From positions 6,009,001 through 6,073,000 of the forward strand of contig NZ_CP090978.1 of NCBI RefSeq assembly GCF_021513275.1: a stretch of DNA of 64,000 nucleotides. Reading direction: 5' to 3'. Every line of letters starts with the position of its first letter. Within the stretch, counting starts at the first letter, position 1. The DNA is from Paenibacillus hexagrammi. Its GTDB lineage: Bacteria; Bacillota; Bacilli; Paenibacillales; NBRC-103111. The notes beneath the pieces are model-generated. The model was not told the DNA's origin. It searched no databases and saw only the letters and a list, made by a program, of their open reading frames with translations. Below, one piece after another: positions 1 to 9,951 of this stretch. The position numbers and the translations under genes are program-made.

Positions 1-2702
1 CGTTTCGTACAGCACCGTTACATCCGTTGTGCCTGCCTCATTACCCATCACATAGGCTTTGCCTGCATCTCCATGCACACCGTCACCAATGACTGCTTTG
101 GCTACGTTAGGGTCGCCTGTTGTTGCCCGCTGTACTTGGTTCGGAATAGCCACTTCATCACCTGCGGAGTCTTTTGCAGATACCGTAATTTCTTTCGCTA
201 CCTTCGCTCCGCCATAGTTCGCTGTTAACGCTGTGCCCAGTGCGCCGAAGTTCTCTGCGTTATCCAGGAACGCATATGCTTCTCCCGGTTGGCTCACGCT
301 ATACGTCAGGTCTGCTTTGGCTGCGTTCAAACCTTCAAATGTCTTCGTGATCGTTCTAATCACCGACGGTGTGCCGTCTCCTACGGTTTTGCGAAGCTCA
401 AACTTCACTTCTGCTTTCCCGATGGTGTTGTTGGTGTTGATCGTAAAGCCGTCGTTAAAGATATCGAACTTATCCGGTGTAATCGTGAAATTTTGTTTCA
501 CGTTATCTCCAATAATTGGAGCCGTTGTAAACGCGGCGTTGTCGTCTTTACCTGTTACGGTAAAGCCTGTTCCTTCATTCGCTGCATCCGTGCTTACCGA
601 TGTCACGGTCATGTACACATCATACGAGACCGCTTTGCCGTTTTCTGTGGTATCGCCCACGATGTTTTTCAGGTCCGCACCGTACTGGTCTTTGACTTTG
701 ACAACCAAGTCCGTATCGGATGTGCCAATTCCTTTTTCTTGCTGTCTGTTGCTACCGTCATGGTATCAGCTACACGCGCCTTGCCGATCGGCAGGTTCAT
801 GTATTTGTAGTCGTTCGCGTTCATCTCTGAGATGTTGGCACTGATGTACGCTGTGCCATTCGCAGCTGTTTTGTCCACGGTTAGCTTAATCGATCCCGCA
901 TGCTCGCCTGTTTTAATCAGCTGCGCGCTAGCGTTACCGGCAGCGTCTACTGCGTGCACGTTACCCGATGCGCTAATTTTAATGCGCTCGATGTTCGTAT
1001 CGTTCACCAGGTCCGTTGTGCTCAGCTTATTGCCGCTCGCGTCGTATCCAATCACCGGAATGTACTGCGCATCGGTTCCGTCCAAGCCATCGCCCGCTGC
1101 TAGCGTGCCCGTAAAGCTGCCAAACTCAACTTTGGTTACGACCGCGGCTGCTTTCACGTTGAATTTCATCGTTTCGGATGATGCACCGCCATAGATTGTT
1201 GCTGTGTACTCGCCGTTTTTATCCAGCTTGTCGCTCAGCGTCATTTTGACGATGCGGTTGGTTCCTTCGCTATCTTTGTCATACGTAACTGCAATGTTGC
1301 TCTCGTATGGCGTAATCACAGCGTTCAGGTTGTCGTTAATGCCGTCTGCTTCGAGCTGGTCGGCTGTAACAACGTTACCGTATTGGTCAAGCTCGCGAAC
1401 CGGCACTTCCAAGTAGTCGCCTTTATCAGATAGGGCCGACCCGTTGCTGTATTTGGCATCGCCAAGCTCAATTTTGGAGATGAACGATGTGTTGCCCAGC
1501 TTGAATGTTTTTTGCGCGCTGATGCGCGTATCGTTGTGGTACACCGTTACAGGAATCATGCTTGCGCCTTGTACTACGCCCGTGATATCCATCGTGTTCA
1601 TTTTCACGATCAAGGTGCCGTCTACGCTATCTTTACTTAGTGTTGCGCTGCCGTCTGTTGTATACACACTATAATCACCTGCGGAGAAGGATGCTACTTC
1701 ACCGTACTGGTTCAGCGGCTTCACTCGCACCGTTGCTTGCTTAGAATATGCTACTGTATCCCCTGCACTTGCAAACTCAATGGATTTCACAGCTTCTTTT
1801 TCACCTATAAATGTAGCTGTTGTTTTCTCTACCGCGTCAGCATCAAGACCAGACAAGGTTACAGTGTAGTCACCTTCGCCTACTTTTACGTCTGTTAGCG
1901 ATAGTACCGCAGATTTCTTATCATCAGCAAATTTCACCGTTGTTGCTACATCTGCTGTGCCTTTTTTCAAGGATAGTGTCGCTTTCTCTGTATCGACCGG
2001 CTTGTTAAAAGAAACCGTTACTTGCTGTACGCCTGTTGCTTTCGCTTCCGTAACCGATACTTTGCCTGCTGGTACATACTGCTGCTTCGCTTCATAAGCA
2101 CCTGTGAGTAACAGGTCGCGTGTTGCGTTGGCTTGGCCGCCGAATGTGCCGTCTTCGCCATTAGCCAAAAGCTTCAGTTCTAGTGCAAGTGCGACATAGC
2201 CTTGTGCCCAGTCGGACACGGTGGCATCTTCGCCTGTCATGGCTTTAGCGTCTGCGTCTTTACCCAGTACGCGGACCAAGAAGGTAGCCAGCTGCTCTTT
2301 CGTTACTTTGCCTGCTGGGTTGTACTGGCCTTCAGCGTAGCCGTCGGTTACACCGGCTTCTTTCAAAGCTTCAATATATGGCAGTGCATAACCGTTCGCC
2401 GGATCGTCTACACTAACATCATTAAAGCTAGACGTTGTTAACTCTTTGTTCACGTCCAGACCCATGATCAGGGCCGCTACTTTTGCGAATTGTGCACGGT
2501 TCATTTCGTCTTTCAGTCCAAACGTCGTGTCGCTCACGCCGTCAAAAATACCGGCGCTGATCATCGCGTCGAACTTCGCCTGAGTTGCTGCGTCTAGCTC
2601 TTTCAAATCCGAGAAGTCTGCAGATGTTTTCGCGAATGCCATCGAGGAGAACATCGACAATGCTACGGCTGTAGAAAGAACGACAGATAGGCTTTTCTTC
2701 AT
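1..2702 (-). CDS. S-layer protein, copy 1 (3' end outside window; one frameshift)
   Basis: Secreted surface-array protein with a signal peptide (residues 1-24, ending AFA) and three SLH motifs for binding the wall polymer. The ATG at 2702 follows a GGAGG site. The reading frame breaks at 733-737, where this copy has five T's and the other four have six; the plain reading ends at 669 with an unrelated tail, while the homologous frame continues to the left edge. Copy 1 carries private differences, such as Ile in TFIGEKE where the others have TFTGEKE, and several changes around 540-660. The break resembles other homopolymer indels in this window, so the gene may be intact in the organism. Confidence 0.9.
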
Positions 2703-2860
2703 AAGGGTTGGTTCCTCCTGGTATGTGAAGTTTTTTGTTATAAACTTTATAACCTGAGTCAGTGTGTTGCATCCGTTGGCGGCTGGAGCCCGACGCTCGT
2801 TTTCACCGCTATCGTGTAGCATCTCGTATATCATATCAGCTACAAGAATGAGTATACTAT
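2703..2860 (-). promoter_or_regulatory. Leader of S-layer copy 1 with palindrome and putative -10
   Basis: Holds the ribosome site GGAGG, a 17-bp inverted repeat GTTATAAACTTTATAAC at 2737-2753, and a -10-like TATACT (read on the minus strand) at 2851-2856, about 150 nt before the start codon. I see no good -35. The rest of the spacer, to the copy 2 terminator at 3068, shows no gene. This leader is of the same type as that of copy 4. Confidence 0.45.
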
Positions 2861-3042
2861 CTGCTAAGCAACTTTTCATTGATAAGTATTTTCCATCTTG
2901 TAATTAACTTGGTTTCAAAACTTGGTGCTATGTGTAGTTTCCCTGCGGGAACGCCGACACTGTGTGAATCAAAGGTATGCGGACTAGGCGGATCATGAAT
3001 TCGTTGTTTAGCTTACTTGACCTCACTAAACCCCTAAATAAC

Positions 3043-3068
3043 AAAAGAAGGCCCGAAGGCCCTCTTTT
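3043..3068 (-). terminator. Intrinsic terminator of S-layer copy 2
   Basis: Starts 6 bases after the copy 2 stop codon. Read on the minus strand, a GGCC stem extended by an A/G-rich arm closes on a TTCG loop and is followed by TTCTTTTGTT. The same element follows copies 3, 4 and 5. Confidence 0.85.
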
Positions 3069-3074
3069 CATTGA

Positions 3075-6000
3075 TTAGCTTACCGTTACTGCTGTGGAAG
3101 CTGTTTTGCCGTTCGGTGCTACGACTTTCAGCGTAAAGCCTTTAACTGTGGAATCGATGCTGATCGTTCCGTTGTCTTGGTCGATCGTGATGTTACCTTC
3201 GCCTACCACATCTTCTACCGCATACGTTAGACCTAGAATCGCGTTATATGTGACTTGGTTGCCATCTTTAAACTCGTCTCCAAACTGGTCTTTTACAGCT
3301 AGATCCATGATCGAGTCAATGCTGATGTCACTGCCGTCTGCAATCGTTTTGTCACCATTGGCTGTGATCGAGGCTACCGCTGGCATTTCGTTTTTCACGG
3401 TTACGCTCGTGTTCACTGATTTCAGTTCGCCCTTCAGCGTTTCGTAGAGTACCGTTACATCCGTTGTGCCTGCCTCATTACCCATCACATAGGCTTTGCC
3501 TGCATCTCCATGCACACCGTCACCAATGACTGCTTTGGCTACGTTAGGGTCGCCTGTTGTTGCCCGCTGTACTTGGTTCGGAATAGCCACTTCATCACCT
3601 GCGGAGTCTTTTGCAGATACCGTAATTTCTTTCGCTACCTTCGCTCCGCCATAGTTCGCTGTTAACGCTGTGCCCAGTGCGCCGAAGTTCTCTGCGTTAT
3701 CCAGGAACGCATATGCTTCTCCCGGTTGGCTCACGCTATACGTCAGGTCTGCTTTGGCTGCGTTCAAACCTTCAAATGTCTTCGTGATCGTTCTAATCAC
3801 CGACGGTGTGCCGTCTCCTACGGTTTTGCGAAGCTCAAACTTCACTTCTGCTTTCCCGATGGTGTTGTTGGTGTTGATCGTAAAGCCGTCGTTAAAGATA
3901 TCGAACTTATCCGGTGTAATCGTGAAATTTTGTTTCACGTTATCTCCAATAATCGGAGCCGTTGTAAACGCGGCGTTGTCGTCTTTACCTGTTACGGTAA
4001 AGCCTGTTCCTTCATTCGCTGCATCCGTGTTTACCGATGTCACCGTCATGTACACATCATACGTTACTGCTTTGCCGTTTTCAGTTGTATCACCCACGAT
4101 GTTTTTTCAGGTCCGCACCGTACTGGTCTTTGACTTTGACAACCAAGTCCGTATCGGATGTGCCAATTCCTTTTTTCTTGCTGTCTGTTGCTACCGTCAT
4201 GGTATCAGCTACACGCGCCTTGCCGATCGGCAGGTTCATGTATTTGTAGTCGTTCGCGTTCATCTCTGAGATGTTGGCACTAATGTACGCTGTGCCATTC
4301 GCAGCTGTTTTGTCCACGGTTAGCTTAATCGATCCCGCATGCTCGCCTGTTTTAATCAGCTGCGCGCTAGCGTTACCGGCAGCGTCTACTGCGTGTACGT
4401 TACCCGATGCGCTAATTTTAATGCGCTCGATGTTCGTATCGTTCACCAGGTCCGTTGTGCTCAGCTTATTGCCGCTCGCATCGTACCCAATCACCGGAAT
4501 GTACTGCGCATCGGTTCCGTCCAAGCCATCGCCCGCTGCTAGCGTGCCCGTAAAGCTGCCAAACTCAACTTTGGTTACGACCGCGGCTGCTTTCACGTTG
4601 AATTTCATCGTTTCGGATGATGCACCGCCGTAGATTGTTGCTGTGTACTCGCCGTTTTTATCCAGCTTGTCGCTCAGCGTCATTTTGACGATGCGGTTGG
4701 TTCCTTCGCTATCTTTGTCATACGTGACTGCAATGTTGCTCTCGTATGGCGTAATCACAGCGTTCAGGTTGTCGTTAATGCCGTCTGCTTCGAGCTGGTC
4801 GGCTGTAACAACGTTACCGTATTGGTCAAGCTCGCGAACCGGCACTTCCAAGTAGTCGCCTTTATCAGATAGGGCCGACCCGTTGCTGTATTTGGCATCG
4901 CCAAGCTCAATTTTGGAGATAAACGATGTGTTGCCCAGCTTGAATGTTTTTTGCGCGCTGATGCGCGTATCGTTGTGGTACACCGTTACAGGAATCATGC
5001 TTGCGCCTTGTACTACGCCCGTGATATCCATCGTGTTCATTTTCACGATCAAGGTGCCGTCTACGCTATCTTTACTTAGTGTTGCGCTGCCGTCTGTTGT
5101 ATACACACTATAATCACCTGCGGAGAAGGAGGCTATTTCACCGTACTGGTTCAGCGGCTTCACTCTCACCGTTGCTTGCTTAGAATATGCTACTGTATCC
5201 CCTGCACTTGCAAACTCAATGGATTTCACAGCTTCTTTTTCACCTGTAAATGTAGCTGTTGTTTTCTCTACCGCGTCAGCATCAAGACCAGACAAGGTTA
5301 CAGTGTAGTCGCCTTCGCCTACTTTTACGTCTGTTAGCGATAGTACCGCAGATTTCTTATCATCAGCAAATTTCACCGTTGTTGCTACGCTTGCTGCGCC
5401 TTTTGTCAGGGCAAGTTTTGCTTTCTCTGTGTCTACAGGCTTGTTAAAAGAGACCGTAACTTGCTGTACGCCCGTTGCTTTCGCTTCGCTTACGGATACT
5501 TTACCTGCTGGTACGTACTGCTGCTTTGCTTCATATGCACCTGTCAGAAGCAAGTCGCGCGTTGCATTGGCTTGACCGCCAAATGTGCCGTCTTCGCCGT
5601 TAGCCAAAAGCTTCAGTTCCAGTGCCAGTGCTACATAGCCTTGTGCCCAGTCGGAGACTGTTGCATCTTCGCCTGTCATCGCTTTAGCGTCTGCGTCTTT
5701 ACCCAGTACGCGGACCAAGAACGTAGCCAATTGCTCTTTCGTTACTTTGCCTGCTGGGTTGTACTGACCTTCTGCATAGCCATCGGTTACGCCAGCTTCT
5801 TTCAAAGCTTCAATATATGGCAATGCATAACCGTTCGCCGGATCGTCTACACTAACATCATTAAAGCTAGACGTTGTGAGGTCTTTGTTCACGTCTAGAC
5901 CCATGATCAGGGCCGCTACTTTTGCGAATTGCGCGCGGTTCATTTCGTCTTTCAGTCCAAATGTGGTATCGCTCACGCCGTCAAAAATACCGGCGCTAAT

Positions 6001-6141
6001 CATCGCGTCGAACTTCGCCTGCGTTGCTGCGTCTAGCTCTTTCAAGTCGGAGAAGTCTGCAGATGTTTTCGCGAATGCCATCGAGGAGAACATCGACAAT
6101 GCTACGGCTGTAGAAAGAACGACAGATAGGCTTTTCTTCAT
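3075..6141 (-). CDS. S-layer protein, copy 2 (one frameshift)
   Basis: Same protein as the intact copies: signal peptide, SLH motifs at roughly residues 28-83, 92-148 and 160-205, then a long Thr/Ala/Val-rich beta-type region. A run of six T's at 4102-4107, five in the other copies, shifts the frame just after GADLK; as read, translation stops at 4090, and the 3' third (3075-4097) is open in another frame. The 5' half, including the variant KLALTKGAASV and GEIASF, matches copy 3, but the 3' end matches copy 5 (GAATCG rather than GAGTCG near 3150), so the copy is a mosaic. Whether the frameshift is real or a sequencing error is open. Confidence 0.93.
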
Positions 6142-6300
6142 AAGGGTTGGTTCCTCCTGGTATGTGAAGTTTTTTGTTATAAACTTTATAACCTAAGTCA
6201 GTGTGTTGCATCCGTTGGCGGCTGGAGCCCGACGCTCGTTTTCGCCGCTATCGTGTAGCATTTCGTATATCATCTCGGCTACAAGAATGAGTATACTATC
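6142..6300 (-). promoter_or_regulatory. Leader of S-layer copy 2 with palindrome and putative -10
   Basis: Inverted repeat GTTATAAACTTTATAAC at 6176-6192; TATACT on the minus strand at 6290-6295. It looks identical to the copy 3 leader and differs from copies 1 and 4 at several bases (for example CCTAAGTC for CCTGAGTC). No gene is visible between here and the terminator near 6507. Confidence 0.45.
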
Positions 6301-6481
6301 TGCTAACCAACTTTTCATTGATAAGTATTTTCCATCTTGTAATTAACTTGGTTTCAAAACTTGGTGCTATGTGTAGTTTCCCTGCGGGAACGCCGACACT
6401 GTGTGAATCAAAAGTATGCGGACTAGGCGGATCATGAATTCGTTGTTTAGCTTACTTGACCTCACTAAACCCCTAAATAAC

Positions 6482-6507
6482 AAAAGAAGGCCCGAAGGCC
6501 CTCTTTT
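6482..6507 (-). terminator. Intrinsic terminator of S-layer copy 3
   Basis: Same GGCC-TTCG-GGCC hairpin with a T-rich tail as after copy 2, just beyond the copy 3 stop codon. Confidence 0.85.
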
Positions 6508-6513
6508 CATTGA

Positions 6514-9500
6514 TTAGCTTACCGTTACTGCTGTGGAAGCTGTTTTGCCGTTTGGCGCTACGACTTTCAGCGTAAAGCCTTTAACTGTGGAGTCGATGCT
6601 GATCGTTCCGTTGTCTTGGTCGATCGTGATGTTACCTTCGCCTACCACATCTTCTACCGCATACGTTAGACCTAGAATCGCGTTATATGTGACTTGGTTG
6701 CCATCTTTAAACTCGTCTCCAAACTGGTCTTTTACAGCTAGATCCATGATCGAGTCAATGCTGATGTCACTGCCGTCTGCAATCGTTTTGTCACCATTGG
6801 CTGTGATCGAGGCTACCGCTGGCATTTCGTTTTTCACGGTTACGCTCGTGTTCACTGATTTCAGTTCGCCCTTCAGCGTTTCGTAGAGTACCGTTACATC
6901 CGTTGTGCCTGCCTCATTACCCATCACATAGGCTTTGCCTGCATCTCCATGCACACCGTCACCAATGACTGCTTTGGCTACGTTAGGGTCGCCTGTTGTT
7001 GCCCGCTGTACTTGGTTCGGAATAGCCACTTCATCACCTGCGGAGTCTTTTGCAGATACCGTAATTTCTTTCGCTACCTTCGCTCCGCCATAGTTCGCTG
7101 TTAACGCTGTGCCCAGTGCGCCGAAGTTCTCTGCGTTATCCAGGAACGCATATGCTTCTCCCGGTTGGCTCACGCTATACGTCAGGTCTGCTTTGGCTGC
7201 GTTCAAACCTTCAAATGTCTTCGTGATCGTTCTAATCACCGACGGTGTGCCGTCTCCTACGGTTTTGCGAAGCTCAAACTTCACTTCTGCTTTCCCGATG
7301 GTGTTGTTGGTGTTGATCGTAAAGCCGTCGTTAAAGATATCGAACTTATCCGGTGTAATCGTGAAATTTTGTTTCACGTTATCTCCGATAATCGGAGCCG
7401 TTGTAAACGCGGCGTTGTCGTCTTTACCTGTTACGGTAAAGCCTGTTCCTTCATTCGCTGCATCCGTGTTTACCGATGTCACCGTCATGTACACATCATA
7501 CGTTACTGCTTTGCCGTTTTCAGTTGTATCACCCACGATGTTTTTCAGGTCCGCACCGTACTGGTCTTTGACTTTGACAACCAAGTCCGTATCGGATGTG
7601 CCAATTCCTTTTTTCTTGCTGTCTGTTGCTACCGTCATGGTATCAGCTACACGCGCCTTGCCGATCGGCAGGTTCATGTATTTGTAGTCGTTCGCGTTCA
7701 TCTCTGAGATGTTGGCACTAATGTACGCTGTGCCATTCGCAGCTGTTTTGTCCACGGTTAGCTTAATCGATCCCGCATGCTCGCCTGTTTTAATCAGCTG
7801 CGCGCTAGCGTTACCGGCAGCGTCTACTGCGTGCACGTTACCCGATGCGCTAATTTTAATGCGCTCGATGTTCGTATCGTTCACCAGGTCCGTTGTGCTC
7901 AGCTTATTGCCGCTCGCATCGTACCCAATCACCGGAATGTACTGCGCATCGGTTCCGTCCAAGCCATCGCCCGCTGCTAGCGTGCCCGTAAAGCTGCCAA
8001 ACTCAACTTTGGTTACGACCGCGGCTGCTTTCACGTTGAATTTCATCGTTTCGGATGATGCACCGCCGTAGATTGTTGCTGTGTACTCGCCGTTTTTATC
8101 CAGCTTGTCGCTCAGCGTCATTTTGACGATGCGGTTGGTTCCTTCGCTATCTTTGTCATACGTGACTGCAATGTTGCTCTCGTATGGCGTAATCACAGCG
8201 TTCAGGTTGTCGTTAATGCCGTCTGCTTCGAGCTGGTCGGCTGTAACAACGTTACCGTATTGGTCAAGCTCGCGAACCGGCACTTCCAAGTAGTCGCCTT
8301 TATCAGATAGGGCCGACCCGTTGCTGTATTTGGCATCGCCAAGCTCAATTTTGGAGATAAACGATGTGTTGCCCAGCTTGAATGTTTTTTGCGCGCTGAT
8401 GCGCGTATCGTTGTGGTACACCGTTACAGGAATCATGCTTGCGCCTTGTACTACGCCCGTGATATCCATCGTGTTCATTTTCACGATCAAGGTGCCGTCT
8501 ACGCTATCTTTACTTAGTGTTGCGCTGCCGTCTGTTGTATACACACTATAATCACCTGCGGAGAAGGAGGCTATTTCACCGTACTGGTTCAGCGGCTTCA
8601 CTCTCACCGTTGCTTGCTTAGAATATGCTACTGTATCCCCTGCACTTGCAAACTCAATGGATTTCACAGCTTCTTTTTCACCTGTAAATGTAGCTGTTGT
8701 TTTCTCTACCGCGTCAGCATCAAGACCAGACAAGGTTACAGTGTAGTCGCCTTCGCCTACTTTTACGTCTGTTAGCGATAGTACCGCAGATTTCTTATCA
8801 TCAGCAAATTTCACCGTTGTTGCTACGCTTGCTGCGCCTTTTGTCAGGGCAAGTTTTGCTTTCTCTGTGTCTACAGGCTTGTTAAAAGAGACCGTAACTT
8901 GCTGTACGCCCGTTGCTTTCGCTTCGCTTACGGATACTTTACCTGCTGGTACGTACTGCTGCTTTGCTTCATATGCACCTGTCAGAAGCAAGTCGCGCGT
9001 TGCATTGGCTTGACCGCCAAATGTGCCGTCTTCGCCGTTAGCCAAAAGCTTCAGTTCCAGTGCCAGTGCTACATAGCCTTGTGCCCAGTCGGAGACTGTT
9101 GCATCTTCGCCTGTCATCGCTTTAGCGTCTGCGTCTTTACCCAGTACGCGGACCAAGAACGTAGCCAATTGCTCTTTCGTTACTTTGCCTGCTGGGTTGT
9201 ACTGACCTTCTGCATAGCCATCGGTTACGCCAGCTTCTTTCAAAGCTTCAATATATGGCAATGCATAACCGTTCGCCGGATCGTCTACACTAACATCATT
9301 AAAGCTAGACGTTGTGAGGTCTTTGTTCACGTCTAGACCCATGATCAGGGCCGCTACTTTTGCGAATTGCGCGCGGTTCATTTCGTCTTTCAGTCCAAAT
9401 GTGGTATCGCTCACGCCGTCAAAAATACCGGCGCTAATCATCGCGTCGAACTTCGCCTGCGTTGCTGCGTCTAGCTCTTTCAAGTCGGAGAAGTCTGCAG

Positions 9501-9579
9501 ATGTTTTCGCGAATGCCATCGAGGAGAACATCGACAATGCTACGGCTGTAGAAAGAACGACAGATAGGCTTTTCTTCAT
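6514..9579 (-). CDS. S-layer protein, copy 3 (intact, 1021 aa)
   Basis: Full-length reference copy. Signal peptide MKKSLSVVLSTAVALSMFSS with cleavage expected after AFA at 24. Three SLH motifs follow, with NRAQ (68-71), TKEQ (134-137) and TRDL (194-197) at the places of the canonical TRAE. The remaining ~800 residues are a Thr/Val/Asp-rich region with repeated phrases such as VKDQYG and DQYGN, as in bacterial Ig-like surface modules. I infer that it self-assembles on the wall by binding pyruvylated polymer made by the csaB/tagA/tagO genes 7-18 kb away. It shares the variant KLALTKGAASV with copy 2. No cysteines are seen. Confidence 0.95.
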   Translation of the reverse strand: MKKSLSVVLSTAVALSMFSSMAFAKTSADFSDLKELDAATQAKFDAMISAGIFDGVSDTTFGLKDEMNRAQFAKVAALIMGLDVNKDLTTSSFNDVSVDDPANGYALPYIEALKEAGVTDGYAEGQYNPAGKVTKEQLATFLVRVLGKDADAKAMTGEDATVSDWAQGYVALALELKLLANGEDGTFGGQANATRDLLLTGAYEAKQQYVPAGKVSVSEAKATGVQQVTVSFNKPVDTEKAKLALTKGAASVATTVKFADDKKSAVLSLTDVKVGEGDYTVTLSGLDADAVEKTTATFTGEKEAVKSIEFASAGDTVAYSKQATVRVKPLNQYGEIASFSAGDYSVYTTDGSATLSKDSVDGTLIVKMNTMDITGVVQGASMIPVTVYHNDTRISAQKTFKLGNTSFISKIELGDAKYSNGSALSDKGDYLEVPVRELDQYGNVVTADQLEADGINDNLNAVITPYESNIAVTYDKDSEGTNRIVKMTLSDKLDKNGEYTATIYGGASSETMKFNVKAAAVVTKVEFGSFTGTLAAGDGLDGTDAQYIPVIGYDASGNKLSTTDLVNDTNIERIKISASGNVHAVDAAGNASAQLIKTGEHAGSIKLTVDKTAANGTAYISANISEMNANDYKYMNLPIGKARVADTMTVATDSKKKGIGTSDTDLVVKVKDQYGADLKNIVGDTTENGKAVTYDVYMTVTSVNTDAANEGTGFTVTGKDDNAAFTTAPIIGDNVKQNFTITPDKFDIFNDGFTINTNNTIGKAEVKFELRKTVGDGTPSVIRTITKTFEGLNAAKADLTYSVSQPGEAYAFLDNAENFGALGTALTANYGGAKVAKEITVSAKDSAGDEVAIPNQVQRATTGDPNVAKAVIGDGVHGDAGKAYVMGNEAGTTDVTVLYETLKGELKSVNTSVTVKNEMPAVASITANGDKTIADGSDISIDSIMDLAVKDQFGDEFKDGNQVTYNAILGLTYAVEDVVGEGNITIDQDNGTISIDSTVKGFTLKVVAPNGKTASTAVTVS

Positions 9580-9739
9580 AAGGGTTGGTTCCTCCTGGTA
9601 TGTGAAGTTTTTTGTTATAAACTTTATAACCTAAGTCAGTGTGTTGCATCCGTTGGCGGCTGGAGCCCGACGCTCGTTTTCGCCGCTATCGTGTAGCATT
9701 TCGTATATCATCTCGGCTACAAGAATGAGTATACTATCT
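9580..9739 (-). promoter_or_regulatory. Leader of S-layer copy 3 with palindrome and putative -10
   Basis: Inverted repeat GTTATAAACTTTATAAC at 9614-9630; TATACT on the minus strand at 9729-9734. Same type as copy 2. The rest of the spacer to 9945 shows no gene. Confidence 0.45.
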
Positions 9740-9919
9740 GCTAACCAACTTTTCATTGATAAGTATTTTCCATCTTGTAATTAACTTGGTTTCAAAACTT
9801 GGTGCTATGTGTAGTTTCCCTGCGGGAACGCCGACACTGTGTGAATCAAAAGTATGCGGACTAGGCGGATCATGAATTCGTTGTTTAGCTTACTTGACCT
9901 CACTAAACCCCTAAATAAC

Positions 9920-9945
9920 AAAAGAAGGCCCGAAGGCCCTCTTTT
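9920..9945 (-). terminator. Intrinsic terminator of S-layer copy 4
   Basis: Same hairpin as after copies 2 and 3, just downstream of the copy 4 stop codon. Confidence 0.85.
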
Positions 9946-9951
9946 CATTGA

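Noticed and set aside
669..2879. Upstream in-frame extensions of S-layer copies 1, 4 and 5
   Set aside because: They run through the leader and palindrome and lack a ribosome site, whereas ATG at 2702, 13017 and 16456 begins a clear signal peptide behind GGAGG.
7109..7707. Long plus-strand open frames (about 120-200 codons) recurring in every S-layer copy
   Set aside because: They recur only because the gene is repeated, lack ribosome sites, and overlap a convincing minus-strand gene; they are antisense shadows.
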